NCBI GenBank assembly: GCA_013180625.2
Contig: SNVD02011157.1
Location: forward strand, 310,001-374,000
Direction: 5' to 3'
DNA: 64,000 bases
Source: Boswellia sacra
Lineage: Eukaryota; Streptophyta; Magnoliopsida; Sapindales; Burseraceae
The notes beneath the pieces are model-generated. The model ran no database searches, was not told the origin of the DNA, and saw nothing but the letters and a program-made list of their open reading frames with translations. Below are positions 20,856 through 32,894 of the stretch, piece by piece (position 1 is the first letter of the stretch; each line of letters begins with the position of its first letter). The translations under genes and the position numbers were made by a program.

Positions 20856-22954
20856 TGTAATACCCTAAATTTTTCAAGAGACCATGACACAATTTTATAT
20901 TCTCTGTGTGTGTGTGTGTTGTGTTAAGTAATGTTGTAACAAAATAGTGATTTGGGGTTGTGAGTGAAAGATTTATGAAATTAGGGCCTCAAATGAGTTT
21001 TGCCTCTTTATGCTTATCTGTATAAACCCCTCGCCTCCAGAATTTTCATAATTTCATCTTCTCTACTAAAAAGGCTCCAACACACTTTCTTGCTCTTTTT
21101 CCCTCTGCTTTGCCAAGAAGCTAGGAAAGAGAAAGGAAGTACGAGGTTGAACTCAAGATTCAACAACGGAATTTCATAAGGTAAGTAAGCTAAACCCTCT
21201 GAGGACGCAATAAATTATCGTTATGCTTGATGTAGTATTTGTATAATGTGATTTTATTAAATGCGAGTGTTATGGTGATTAAATTATGGAATTTGCAATG
21301 AATGGAAAATTTGTTTTTCAGCTTAAGTTATGGGATTTGAAATATGAATTTATGATTTGAATGTGATGTGTTGTAGTGGATGAGAAGGTTAACTTAGAGC
21401 TTCGCTTGTGCAAATGAAATGTGAAAGCGTGATTCATAAATGGCGTGCCAAACTTTGGGACATTGTTTGTTCATACTGTGTACACTTATGCATAGGGGCC
21501 ACCTCTTGAAATAGCGTGGGAGTCACCTCTTGGCACAAGGACCATAAAGTGTCACACATAATACAAAGTACCACACGCGAAATTGTGATTGAAATGTGAA
21601 TGTGTACACTTACACATGGGGGCCATCTCTTGAAATTATGTGAGGGTCACCTCTTGAAGGTTATAAGAACAACAAAGTATCACACACAATACAAACTTTG
21701 GGACATTGTTTGTTCATACTGTGTACACTTATGCATAGGGGCCACCTCTTGAAATAGCGTGGGAGTCACCTCTTGGCACAAGGACCATAAAGTGTCACAC
21801 ATAATACAAAGTACCACATGCGAAATTGTGATTGAAATGTGAATGTGTACACTTACACATGGGGGCCATCTCTTGAAATTATATGAGGGTCACCTCTTGA
21901 AGGTTATAAGAACAACAAAGTATCACACACAATACAAAGTGTCACATATGAGAGTTGTGATTGAATGATTGAGGGGAGGTCCGAACCATATATTTTCTTG
22001 AATAAGATTCGGTAACATGGGCCTGGTATCACCCAGATTGTCGGACAAGCCTCAAATGTATGATTCGAATATGTGATGCAAGTGATTCGAAATGCGGGGT
22101 ATTATATGATGTGTGTGTCCCTAAAGTTGTTTTGAAATGAAATGTGCTCTTTTTTGTATGAGTGATATGTTGGTTAAGAAAGATCTATGAGTAAATGAAA
22201 TATGTGCTTACAAGTACATATGAAGAATGTGAATGATTTGAAAGAGTCATGCATGAAATTCATATAGTAAGGTCTGGATATGTGTGCAATAAAAGAATAA
22301 AGAAAAATTATAGGCCAAGATATAGAATCGGTGTAGCAGCGCCAGTGATGTTGCGTAGAAGCACAACCTTGGTCGCATTACAGGTGTTCAGACAGAAATT
22401 TGGCATAGGCACGCCACCTAGTTGGCGCAGGAGCGCCATCCTAAAACGTATACTAGATGGGAAACCAGGAACTTGGCACTGTCGCACAGGAGCGTTTCCC
22501 ATGTACATTGAACACTATTTTTTGACTTCCTTGAGAAGTTATTCATTACTTGTATGATAAGAAATGAATAGTAACAGTACTGTAACTTAATTATTGTTGT
22601 TAATTGACTACTTAAGCATTTCAAAATGGCTTACTTATTGAGTTATACTCATTAAATTTATTTTATACCTCAGGTTATCACTAGTTGTGGAGGTTGATGG
22701 GGGATTTTTGGATAGGACTGATAGAGTTCCGTTGACAATCATAGACCATTGCAACCTTATTTTGTGACTGTTCTTTGTTAGGTTTTATTATTATTATTAT
22801 TATTGTACATATAATGATATATCGTGGTTGTTACTTGGAACTTTGTTCTCATAGAAATGAAAATAAATTTTTTTTTTGTGCTAAATTACTGTGATATTGG
22901 AGTAAAGTGACTATTTGATGTCTCAATTGAGTGTATAGAATTTGGGGTGTGACA
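20856..22954 (+). mobile_element. Solo LTR, gypsy type, 2.1 kb
   Basis: A 2099-bp sequence from TGTAATACCC to GGGTGTGACA is flanked by TTCTT on both sides (20851-20855, 22955-22959). It carries GGGGAGGTCCGAACC and GGTATCACCCAGATTGTC, words shared with the split LTR at 28371-41346 and, in reverse, with the chromovirus LTRs at 30253-40261. No internal genes remain, so it is the product of recombination between two LTRs. Confidence 0.85.
21451..21936 (+). repeat. 243-bp tandem duplication inside the solo LTR
   Basis: Two almost identical copies, 21451-21693 and 21694-21936, each starting AACTTTGGGACATTGTTTG or its equivalent. Each copy itself contains two related subunits around 'GGGGCCA.CTCTTGAAAT'. 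Confidence 0.9.
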
Positions 22955-25247
22955 TTCTTCTCTCTCAAAAACCCAAATTTATAATCATCTAAAGTACCCA
23001 AATCTCTAGAAGTTATCACCAACATCTACAAAATTAATCACCTCCTAGCACAAAAGAAGAAGAAGAAGAAGAAACCCTCTAGTAATCAAGCGTTCCATCA
23101 TTAGATTACAACCCACCCACAGTCTTTCATTACGATTAAATATGCATGACATTCTATTATAACCCATGTTTCCTCCCTTTATATTTTTCATATTTAATAA
23201 TTAATACAATAAATACATTTGTTTACATTATATTATAGTACATAATTTCACTAATAAGCAACAATAACCCAAAAAAAATTTCAACTCTCAACTATATATC
23301 ATCTTAACTCTCCATTCTTCCTTCGTCTAGGATTAGATATTAAAGTAAAAATTTATATATATAAAAGAAAAAAAGGTCTATATAATTACTTTTTATAAAT
23401 AGATGTATTTGACAGAAACTTGTTTAAGAGAAAATTGGGCAATTTGGTGACCTTGTTTGTGTTTTTTAGAAAATGACAATCCTTGAAGTTTAAAAAAATC
23501 ACAATGACCTACCTATGCATAAATCTCCAAATCTATACCAATCGCCAACTATCTATTACCTCTACCACACCAAGCTAGTGACCACCATCACCAATTCTTT
23601 GATTAATCATCTAAGAAACAAATTAGAGAATAGTGAGAAAGGATGAAGAGGGTAAAGAAGATGAGAGGGGTAGCAGAAGAGGGGGAGAGGAGGGAGGGGA
23701 ATGTGGTGGAGGAAGTGGAAATGGTGGTAGAGGAGGTGGTTGCGGTTTTGGTGGAGGAAAGGAGAGCGAAGGTGGGATCAGGTTTGGTAGAAGAGAGATA
23801 TTGAAGATGATGAGAGATGAGATAGAAAAGGAAGAGAAGGTAAGAGATGAAAATGAAAAGACGTGAGAGTAGAGGAAGAAAAGATTTTTTTTTTCACTTT
23901 ATATATCGTTGACTGCATGCTGTTAAATGACCATTTACAACCTTACATAATTAATTTACTTACATCAACTTAATGACAAAACTAACAAAATGATGGTACA
24001 TGATAACTTTTTTAAAAGATAGGGATGACGCTTACACAAAAGTGCAAAAGGTATTTTTGTATTAAACGAAACCCAAACCTAAGGATAGTCTATGAAATTA
24101 ACCTATTAAGTCAAGGCAATTTGACCAATTGAAAATAATAACACAATAAGACTACCTTAATTACATGGAGTAAGATTTTTTAATGGATAAATATGCCTTT
24201 TATGCTTTTAAAATTTGACGTTAAATATCATTAATACAACTTTTTCAAAAACATTATTATATATTTATTTAAGATAGATTAATTTTCATATCAATATTAA
24301 ATAATATATAATATTAATATGTAAAATATATACCACATATAGTTTTATATTTTATCTAAACAATTTAAACTTAATAATTTTGGTCAACTTTTAAAATATT
24401 GAACAAATATATTTTATATATTTAAATTGAAGAGAATAAATGGCGTGCTATTCTAAAATGTTAAGATACGTCTTTAAGACATGTTTTTAAAATATAATAT
24501 TAAAATATATAAAATTATGTTAGTGAGAATTTGATTCTTCCGACTCAATATTTTATTGAACAAATCACGCAAGCTATGTTTAGCTTTTGGTTTAATTACA
24601 TAGGTATTCACTATTTTCCATTATCACATCCACCCCTCACTTTTTGATCGTCATCGTGGATAACCCTTTCGCTAAATTTATCGTCAAATTGGTGTAATTA
24701 TATTCAATCTTGAGGGTACAATTGTCATTTTATACTTTTTAATAATAAATATGAAATATGATTTAAAAATTTAATTATTTTAGTTATTCTTTTTCTTTTT
24801 TTAATTTTTCTCCCCCCTCTTTGCATTTTTTTCTCCAGCGTAAACGCCGCTGACCTAGCACTCCTCCACCACTTCTTTTCCCATCACGTGATTGCTTGTG
24901 GTGTGCTAGGCATCCGAAGGATGTGAGAAACCCGAACCCACTAAACACCACTACCACCACCGATCACCCTCAGTGCTACCTCACCATAGTTGCAACCCAC
25001 CATACTTGCACCTCTCTCTCTCTTTGTCAATTTTTTTCTCTTCTTTCTTCTCTCTACTCTGTCTACTCATATGCAGTAGATGACTTGGGTGGTTCAAGGA
25101 TGATGATGGTTTGTTGATTCACGGTGGTGAAGGATTTGTGTATTTGAAGTTGTAGGAACTAACGTCTATTACTTTGGGCTTTTAGTCAGTTGATGGGTAG
25201 ATTGGTGAGGTTTAAGAGAGCAAGAAGGGGAGCGAGAAAGAGGGAGG

Positions 25248-25251
<4 letters not shown>

Positions 25252-25309
<58 letters not shown>
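25252..25309. repeat. (GA)n microsatellite
   Basis: About 29 uninterrupted GA units within a purine-rich stretch of the outer MULE-like element. Confidence 0.95.
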
Positions 25310-25312
<3 letters not shown>

Positions 25313-25863
25313 AGTGTGAAAGAGGGGCGAATGGAGATTGAGAAGGGATAATGGCGATTGAAGATAAGATAAGCTATCACTAGGAAATTTTCTGGGTTTG
25401 TAAGTGTTTGAAGATTGGATCCGTTTTTTTTAGGGAGATGAAGATAAGCAACAATTTAAAATTAGTATTGAGTTTGTGCTATTTCTAGTCTACTGGTTGA
25501 GAATTACTTTGATTATATTGGGTATTTGTGTAAACTTAATTTAATTTTGACTTTTTCATTGGTGATGCTGAGTTGATTTGGCAGAGTTCTCCTTTTCCCT
25601 CTTTTATACTAGTGAACTTAGCACTGTGTCACGGCCTTATTGTTTCACAAGCGGAGACCGTGCGGCCTTAGGCGCTAACACACTCCAAAGTGCACCTAAG
25701 TAAGCCTTATTCTGGTTTAAGAGAGGTTCAAGCGAAAGAGAACAAGGACACGAGAGATTTGGGTGAGGAAATATTCACTATACACAAGGTAGTTTACAAG
25801 GCTTGTAAGACTCTTAAGCACTTGAGTCTAGCATGAATAGCTTTACAAATGAGGGCTCACCCC

Positions 25864-25871
25864 TATTTATA
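25864..25871 (-). promoter_or_regulatory. TATA box of the solo LTR
   Basis: On minus it reads TATAAATAGGGG, a well-formed plant TATA box. Transcription would run leftwards out of the LTR. Confidence 0.65.
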
Positions 25872-26069
25872 GGCAAGCACCTCCTCAACGTGTGGCTAAC
25901 ATTACGCCACATCTTACAACCCTATTGGCCAACCAAGTACCTAGAACATTCATATTCTAGACCCTTCCTAGATATTTACAAGCTTACTTGTTGGCCAAGT
26001 AGTTCTAGATACACTCACACACGCCTAGATATCTCTAGAGAACCCTAGACTCTAGATATTTTCTCTTGC

Positions 26070-26227
26070 TTCTAGAACCTTCTGTAGCATTCCGCATCCT
26101 TCCATGATTTTTTAGAATCTTCTAGGGCCTTCTATAGTCTTCCACATGCATCTCATACATTCCGGATTCTTCCAAATCCTTCCGGAATGTTTCGGAACCT
26201 TGCAGAACCTTCTAGAAACTTCTAGAA
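26070..26227 (-). promoter_or_regulatory. Heat-shock-element cluster
   Basis: At 26205-26227 five contiguous nGAAn modules occur in perfect alternation (GAAccTTCtaGAAacTTCtaGAA). At 26070-26082 there are three (TTCtaGAAccTTC), at 26115-26122 two, and further partial ones at 26180-26200. Three or more alternating modules form a binding site for heat-shock transcription factors. They lie about 200-360 bp upstream of the TATA box on minus. Confidence 0.7.
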
Positions 26228-27407
26228 CGCCATGTCCATTCTTTACACCTTTGAGTTCTTCTCGACACGAGGATCCCAAATCACTATAACACTTGCCCCG
26301 AAATCCCAATCCTTGGTATACTTCGGTGCAAGCTTGGCGCAAAACCATACGCGTGTCACACGGGGCATGACAACTGGCTGTTTTGTTTTACTCATTCAAA
26401 ATTAATCACCTTTCTGAAGTGTTCTGTTGGCCCTTTTGAAGCAAACAGAGTGATATCAAAAACTTTTCAAGTTTCATAGCATTTTGTCTGCTTGTTCCTA
26501 AGCTGATTTTGCAACACCTTTTTAAGGTTGTCTGATTTTACGTTTGATTTTTCTAAAATGAGGTGGGGAAGGGGGGCTTATGGGGCTGTTTAGAATATAA
26601 ATTATTTAGTAAGAAATTCCTTTTGTACCCCCTTAAGTTTTGATTTTATCAAGGGTTGAATTGTTATTTCATGTCTTATTTGTTATTTTAATTATGCACA
26701 TGTTTTTTAAAAATTGTTGATAGGGGTAATTTAGTAATTACATTACAAATGGATAAAAAAAATACACTAATTTAACGAAAAATCCAATAGAAGGGGTAGT
26801 CCATAATGTATTTTCGAAAAGCGAGGGGTGGAAAAATGAAAATGACAAATAGTGGATGTGTGTGAATTAAACCAAAAGATAGGGGTGGCGTAGGTGATTT
26901 GCCCATATATTATTATATAATATTAAATATATAAAATATATTTGTTTGATATTTTAAAATGTTAAAAAATTATACCTATTAAATTTCTTAGAAAATATAT
27001 AAAACTATAATATACATTTTAAATATTTAAATATTATATATTCTTTAATATAGATATAAAAGGTTACTCTTTCTTATATAAATATATAAAAAATTTTAAA
27101 AAAGGTTGGGTTGTTAATATTTAATGTTAATTTTTAAACATCTAAGGGCATTTTTATCGGTTAAAACTTACTCTTACAATAAGGGTAGTTTTGCTATGTT
27201 ATTATGTTTAATTAGTCATATTACCTTGACTTACTAGTAGAGAAGTCCATGGCAGCTAAGTGTACTTTAGTAAATGGGAGGGGAGATAAGTTTGTTTGCC
27301 CTGGAGATAAACTTGATATTTCAAAGGAAAATACTATAGTAGGGGGTTTATGTGAGTAATGAAACCTGTCAGGGGCTAATGTAATATCAACTTACCATAA
27401 GGGCTTC

Positions 27408-28370
27408 ACAATTTTCAAAATCATTTTTTTAATAATTGCACATTATTTTTAAACTATAGTAACCAAATCAATTTTTTTTAATAATCGCACATTATTTTCA
27501 AATTATAGTAACACAAGTATCTCGTTCTCCTAAAACTTATACACTATTTTATCTTTAATTTTGATATAATAATTTAATATAATACTTGTTTATTATTATA
27601 AAATTTATATAAGAAAAAGTCTAATGAGTTTAAAAGTGGGTTTTAATAGAACGAATCTTTTTAAATTATGTAAATAAAAATAGTGGAATTTACAAATAGA
27701 CTCTTAATGACAATAGTAAACATCCCGTAACACTCAAGACCGCCATCAATCAGTAAGTTGTATTCTATTTCGGGTTTCACATTACCTGATAGCTCCTTAT
27801 GCTACTATAGGCTTTTTGGGTTACAAGACCCAAAAACAAAACCTAAAGGGAAGTTTTATTTAACCCTAACCTTTTAACTTTCTAACCTCTATTTTTAATT
27901 TTTTAAGTTTTTACACTAAAATAAAATTTAAAAAACGTAAAAAAAATATAAATCCGCACTCTATAATATTTTGTTTTAATTTTATGGTTTTTTCCCAATT
28001 ATATCTAAAACAATCTAATATATTAAATCATTCAATTTTTTTATTTTCAAATTAAAAAATTATATTTTTATTAATCTAGAATTTAGGATCTAATGTATAA
28101 TAAAGTTATAGTTATGGTTGAAAGGAAGTCAATAAATTGAAGTTGAGTATTTCAAGTGTCTATGTATAACTTTTTGCTCTCTTTAATAATTTTACTTTAG
28201 GTTAAAACTATTAAAAAAATTGAAAAAATAAAAGCGGGGGTAAAAAGTTAAAAAGTGGGGACTGAATTAAACACTCCAAACCTAAAATGAACTGCGATAG
28301 GCAGAAGTATGACATATACACTAAAATAACGTGACTTATTACTCAAATTAAAAGGCTGTTTGTGACACTC
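27408..28370. other. AT-rich intergenic DNA
   Basis: No coding signal on either strand. It lies between the MULE-like element and the split gypsy LTR. A short direct repeat of 'TAATAATTGCACATTATTTTNAAA' type occurs at about 27428-27505. Confidence 0.6.
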
Positions 28371-30252
28371 TAAATTTGTAAGTGTTCTCAATTTACATTT
28401 ACATCATAATGTGTGTATTATTAGCATTATGAAATATTATGCATGCATAGGAGTGAAATGCAATTAGATGAGAGGTAGAAGGGCTACTTAGGCAGGCTTA
28501 AAAGCTTAGGGGTTTAGATGAATTTTGCATGCTTGGATAAGTATAAAAGGGGGAATTTTAGAAGAATTTCACATTTTTGATCCTTATCTCTACACCTAGC
28601 CCCCATCCTTTTCTCTCTAATTTTGCCAGCAAATTAAGGAAGTAGAAGGAAGAAGAAGCAAGGGAAAGGTAGGATTAAACTCCTCCTCCTATTTCTTGTA
28701 TGGTTACATTGATTCTTGCAAGAAATTAATAGGATATGGTATGAGTCATAGTATATTGTACTATGCATGTGCTAAAATTTGTTTGAACACGTGATTTTGT
28801 GTGTTATAGTAAAGTTATAGTAAATTTAAGGAGAACGGATGATGTTAGGGAGTTAGAAGCTATGTCTGAGTGCATCCTGCAAAATTTCTTTATTGAGCCG
28901 TAACCAGTTTGAAAAATCCTATAAATTCTAGAGTTACCTTCTGGTTTTGAAATTTTCATAAGTGAAACTAGACATGTCCAAGAATAAGTAAAACTTTGAA
29001 TCACTCGAAAATTTGAAGTAGGTGAATTTTGGCCAATTTTTGAATTTCTGATGTGAAATTTGTGACTTCCCTTATTTTAAAACAGAGCAGGGCGAATGAA
29101 CTCAATTTGAGGGGCCAAATCTTCATAAAAATTTCTAATTTTTGGTATGCAAACCCTTTAACATGTTTTCTGTAAGGTTGTAAATTTTTATTGATTTTGA
29201 AGCTTTGTATGGATTGATGTGAATTTTCAAAATTGGGCATGTTAAACTGAAAATTCTCACCTTTAAAACAGAGTAAATGATATAAAATGCTTTTGATTGA
29301 CTTAACCTCATTAAAATCTTGTGATTTTTGGTGAAAACATTTTTAGATATGTAAATTGTTAGCCTGTAAATTTTTGTAAGGAGTTGATGTGTGTAGAGGG
29401 TTATATAAATTTTAGAGTGGGACTGCTCAGTATAGGGGTCATTAGGCAGGAATTAGAATAGTGTGAAACAAAGTGGCTAAAAAGGGACACACACTCCTAT
29501 TTTGTTTTGAAGTGTGTATAAGATATACTCAAGCATGGAATCTACAAATTTATGTAGAACGTGATTAAGGCATTGACTCCCTAGAAATGATCCAATTAAG
29601 TGTGAATGAAGTTAAATCATTAATGGTATATATGACACTCCTATTTTGTTTTGAAGTGTGTATAAGATATACTGTAAGTGCAAGCATGGAATCTACAAAT
29701 TTATGTAGAACGTGATTAAGGCATTGACTCCCTAGAAATGATCCAATTAAGTGTGAATGAAGTTAAATCATTAATGGTATATATGACACGTTATTGAGCA
29801 CTAATCCTTAAAGGATTTTGTTATGTTCAGGTGGAATTAAGAGTTCTACGACAAAAATTTGACAATGTAAGTAAGTTAAACCTTCTAAGGGCACAATCAT
29901 TCGTATTTATGCCATATGTGATAATTATGTGATGAGAATTATTGAATGTATTACTGTGGTAATTACATGGTTGAGATGTATTGTGATGGACAAGAAACTT
30001 AGCTCAAAGCTTCGCTTATGAGCTTGAGTGTGAATGTGGAAAAAGAAGGCATGAATCGCGATATGTGATGTTATGAATATGAATGGCTGCTCAAATCTTG
30101 AGTACTCAGTGCATGATTATTGCATGGGGGTCACCTCTTGAAGGTTATAAACCCCAAAGTGCCACATGCTTGTGAATGGATGATGAGGGAAGGTCCAAAC
30201 TGTGTGCTTCCTTATATAGGATTCGGTAGCACGAGACCGGTATCACCCAGAT
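28371..30252 (+). repeat. Split gypsy LTR, left part
   Basis: It begins TGTGACACTC and runs to the CAGAT duplication at 30248-30252, where the chromovirus entered. It contains GGTATCACCCAGATTG and the GGGAAGGTCC word shared with the solo LTR at 20856. It continues at 40262. The left flank (CTGTT) does not match the right flank (TTATT) of the complete LTR. Confidence 0.7.
29487..29778 (+). repeat. ~144-bp tandem duplication in the split LTR
   Basis: ACACTCCTATTTTGTTTTGAAG recurs at 29491 and 29635 and the following ~140 bp is repeated almost exactly, with an 8-bp indel (TGTAAGTG) in the second copy. Confidence 0.9.
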
Positions 30253-32848
30253 TGTCATAACCCATACTAGACAAACAAAATATAGCATTTTTACGATCAT
30301 TTAAATATGAACTCTGTTATTTCTTTCCAAAATTAATATTATTATCACACAAAACAGAGCTTCTAATCACAACCACACCATTTCACTGTATATAGATACA
30401 TTCAAAAATCAAAAGAGTTTCTACAGTATGGCTATGCTAATATAGAGCAGCGGTCTTTGATTGCCAAGGAAACTCTATCGATATGCCAAAAGTCCTCCAT
30501 CCAAAAACTCACTCTACTGCTCACCTTAGGCACACAACAACTTCAGTGAGTAAAACTCAGTAAGTAAGCTAAGTGAATATACGACAATAAACAATAACAT
30601 TGGAATTCAATCTACAGTATGAAATTATCCACTTCTAACTACACAGGCATTAGCTAACTTGTTAAAGAAGAAATGCTCTGAACTCACTTCGGTTACATTT
30701 GTACTCCTTCGCCAATTTTCTTTCTAGACCTTTGTAGATCGATTCAATCTCACATAAGTGAGTTCACATTTCTCTACTCATCGCTTTTTCATGTACAATC
30801 ACAATCACAAAATGAGGAAGCTTCTATAGTATCAGTTACAGTCACCTAGGGAAAGGCTCTCTAATCAAGGTAGGACTTTTCATTTCACAGTCAGTTCCCA
30901 TACAATAGCTCAAGGCCAGTCTGACAATCCGGGTAATACCAGGCCCACGCTACCGAATCTCGTCTAGAGAAACACATGGTCCAGACCTCCCCTCAAGCCA
31001 TGGGAGTACGGAATGCTCAAGGCTAGTCTGACAATCCAGGTGATACCGGGCCCATGCTACCGAATCTCATCTAGAGAAACACATGGTCCAGATCTCCCCT
31101 CAAGCCATGGAACAGTACAGAATAGTACGAATACATTTAGATGCCTACACTTGAAATAGTTCAAGGCTAGTCTGACAATCCGGATAATACTGGGCCCATG
31201 CTACCGAATCCCATGTAAGGAAACACATGGTCCAGACCTTCCCTCAAGCTATGAGAGCTAAACTTCCTAGGTCTTGGCATACCAATCACTTTTTCTCATT
31301 CACAATCAGTCACATTAAAGAAGCTCGATATCAGGCTTCTAAAATAGTCACAATATCTCACATTCAAGCATCAAAGTGCTTACAATTAATAGTGTTACAA
31401 TCCACAAAATTACATACATACAGTACGCAAAATTTATTGTGGCCTCAGAATAGTTAGCTCACTTACCTTGTATAGCTACTTTTCGATGCTTGTGATTGAC
31501 CTAAAAATAAAACAAAATCTCTTTTTAGGTCACCATACATTTGTAAAATATTTCCCCATTTTTGGCTCTATTTCCATACTTACTTTGACAAACAATTCAC
31601 AACAACAATTATCTACTTCCAAAAATTCACAGAAGTACGTGGACATCTTTTACACACATACCTCATATCTCCTTAAAATTTTTAGAGCCAATTTGGGGTC
31701 ATTTGGCCACTCAAAATAATCAAATTTATTACCTCAACAATTCTGTCACTGCATTCACTTCACTAAGCACTATCAACTTAAAACTTTGTAGGAATTTCAA
31801 TCCTACTCAAATGGCTACAAAAATTTACAGGCTGGTATATAACATATGTATATACCTCCACACCAATAATCAGGGCTTTTCAAGGGCTTTAAGTCATTTA
31901 AACCCAATTAATTCTAACTGCCCTGTTTTGAAAACTGAAAATTTTCAGTTTTATCAAGCCAATTTTAAAAATTCATAGAAATTTATACAGAGCTTCAATC
32001 TCATTAAAAAATTACATTCTTATATCTGACACATAGAAGAACTTGCACACAAAAATTCAGGCACTTTTACAAAGACTTGCCCCCTCAAATCGAGTTCACT
32101 CTCCCTGCCCTGTTTTAAAACAGGGGAATTCACAATTTTCGAACCAGAATTTCAAAATTCATTACAATTTACACACTAAAAATTTTTAAGTGATTCCAAT
32201 TGCTATACACTCCTGGACATGTCTCTTTTCATTCATAAAAATTTCAGAACAAGAAAATGTCCCCCTGATTTTTGGTAATTTTCGGAACATGTACTGTTCA
32301 GTGTAACAAAATTTCCAGGATTTGAACTAAACTCTCAATTCTAGCTTATATCTTCATCTCCTTACTTAGATGCATTCAAAACTCATTCAAATTCACATCT
32401 CCATACAATTTTCCAGCAGCACAAACAACAATTCATATACTCACATCACAACCCAAAGGAATTCTTGCAAATACATGCACAATAGCACAAGAATTCTAAA
32501 GGAAAAAGATGAGTTCTTACCCTTTTCTTTCTTCCTTCTCCTTCCCTTCTTTGTGGTCTTGATGAATTTTTGTGTTGAAAACTTAGAGAAAGTGTGAAGA
32601 GCTGAAACCGTTCACTTAAGAGCAAAGGGAAGAAATTCTAGAATTCTTCCCATTTTTATAGTATATTAAGGCAAATTTCTCATTAGTCCTTCTCTCCTCT
32701 TTTATAACTATTAAACCCATCACTCTTTTAATTAAGCCCCTCATTCTTTCATTTATTACATTACAATTCAAATACATTATATATACATTAATACATATGT
32801 AACCATAACACATGATATAATGTACACTACAAAATTTAGGATATTACA
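30253..32848 (-). repeat. Chromovirus 3' LTR
   Basis: 2596 bp, TGTCATAACCC to ATATTACA on the plus strand. Same length as 37666-40261 and closely similar throughout. On minus it lies downstream of pol. Confidence 0.92.
30898..31250 (-). repeat. Triplicated ~105-140-bp motif within the LTR
   Basis: Three copies of CTCAAGGC.AGTCTGACAATCC.GGTGATACCGGGCCCATGCTACCGAATC occur at about 30910, 31018 and 31157. The other LTR has the same triplet at about 38322-38660. Related solo LTRs have one copy. Confidence 0.85.
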
Positions 32849-32863
32849 ACTCTCCCCCCCTTT
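32849..32863 (-). other. Polypurine tract (chromovirus)
   Basis: On minus it reads AAAGGGGGGGAGAGT immediately before the 3' LTR. Confidence 0.85.
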
Positions 32864-32894
32864 AAAAGAATTTCGTCCCCGAAATTCAGTACAA

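Larger units (their letters stand above)
20405..24107. mobile_element. Second MULE-like element nested in the first
   Basis: This segment interrupts the left arm of the outer element between perfect 9-bp duplications AAGTCAAGG (20396-20404, 24108-24116), the length typical of Mutator-like elements. Its ends are imperfect inverted repeats: GTTAATTTCACTGAC at the left against GGTTAATTTCATAGAC from the right, with similarity recurring inward (ACAAAAGCATTGTCCCTACTTTT / ACTTTTGTGTAAGCGTCATCCC) over roughly 280 bp. No transposase is present. The Gly/Glu-rich reading frame at 23633-23866 is low-complexity purine DNA. A solo LTR occupies 20856-22954. Confidence 0.6.
25627..26372 (-). mobile_element. 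Solo LTR with heat-shock elements
   Basis: 746 bp, TGTCACGGCC at the left and GGGGCATGACA at the right, with ACTG on both sides (25623-25626, 26373-26376). Read on minus it begins TGTCATGCCCCG, a common gypsy LTR start. A TATA box lies at 25864-25871 on that strand, and a dense run of GAA/TTC modules lies upstream of it (26070-26227). No internal region remains. Confidence 0.78.
20217..27407. mobile_element. MULE-like long-inverted-repeat element (outer, interrupted)
   Basis: The left end (CCCTTGTGGTAAGATGACATTAC at 20221-20243) matches the reversed right end (CCCTTATGGTAAGTTGATATTAC). Similarity then continues inward through GTTTCATTA, TTGAAATATCAAG and CCATGGACT to AAGTCAAGG. After the inner insertion it resumes at 24108 and runs to about 24720, pairing with the reverse of 26750-27240. 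The arms are thus about 650-800 bp. No transposase was found; the interior (24840-25600) is CT/GA-rich. Two later insertions lie within it. The flanks AAAATTATT and ACAATTTTC match at only 6 of 9 positions, so the exact ends and class are tentative. Confidence 0.55.

Noticed and set aside
22249..22557. 102-codon plus-strand frame in the solo LTR
   Set aside because: No motif. It lies within an LTR and has no support as a gene.
23633..23866. Gly/Glu/Arg-rich frame of 77 codons
   Set aside because: Purine-rich low-complexity DNA in a non-coding transposon arm, with no start context and no homologous domain recognised.
25186..25380. Ser-Leu repeat frame
   Set aside because: Direct reading of the (GA)n microsatellite.
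31227..32597. Small plus-strand frames, repeated at 38639-40009
   Set aside because: They occur in both LTRs of the chromovirus because the LTRs are duplicates. They lack any motif and lie opposite to the element's transcription.
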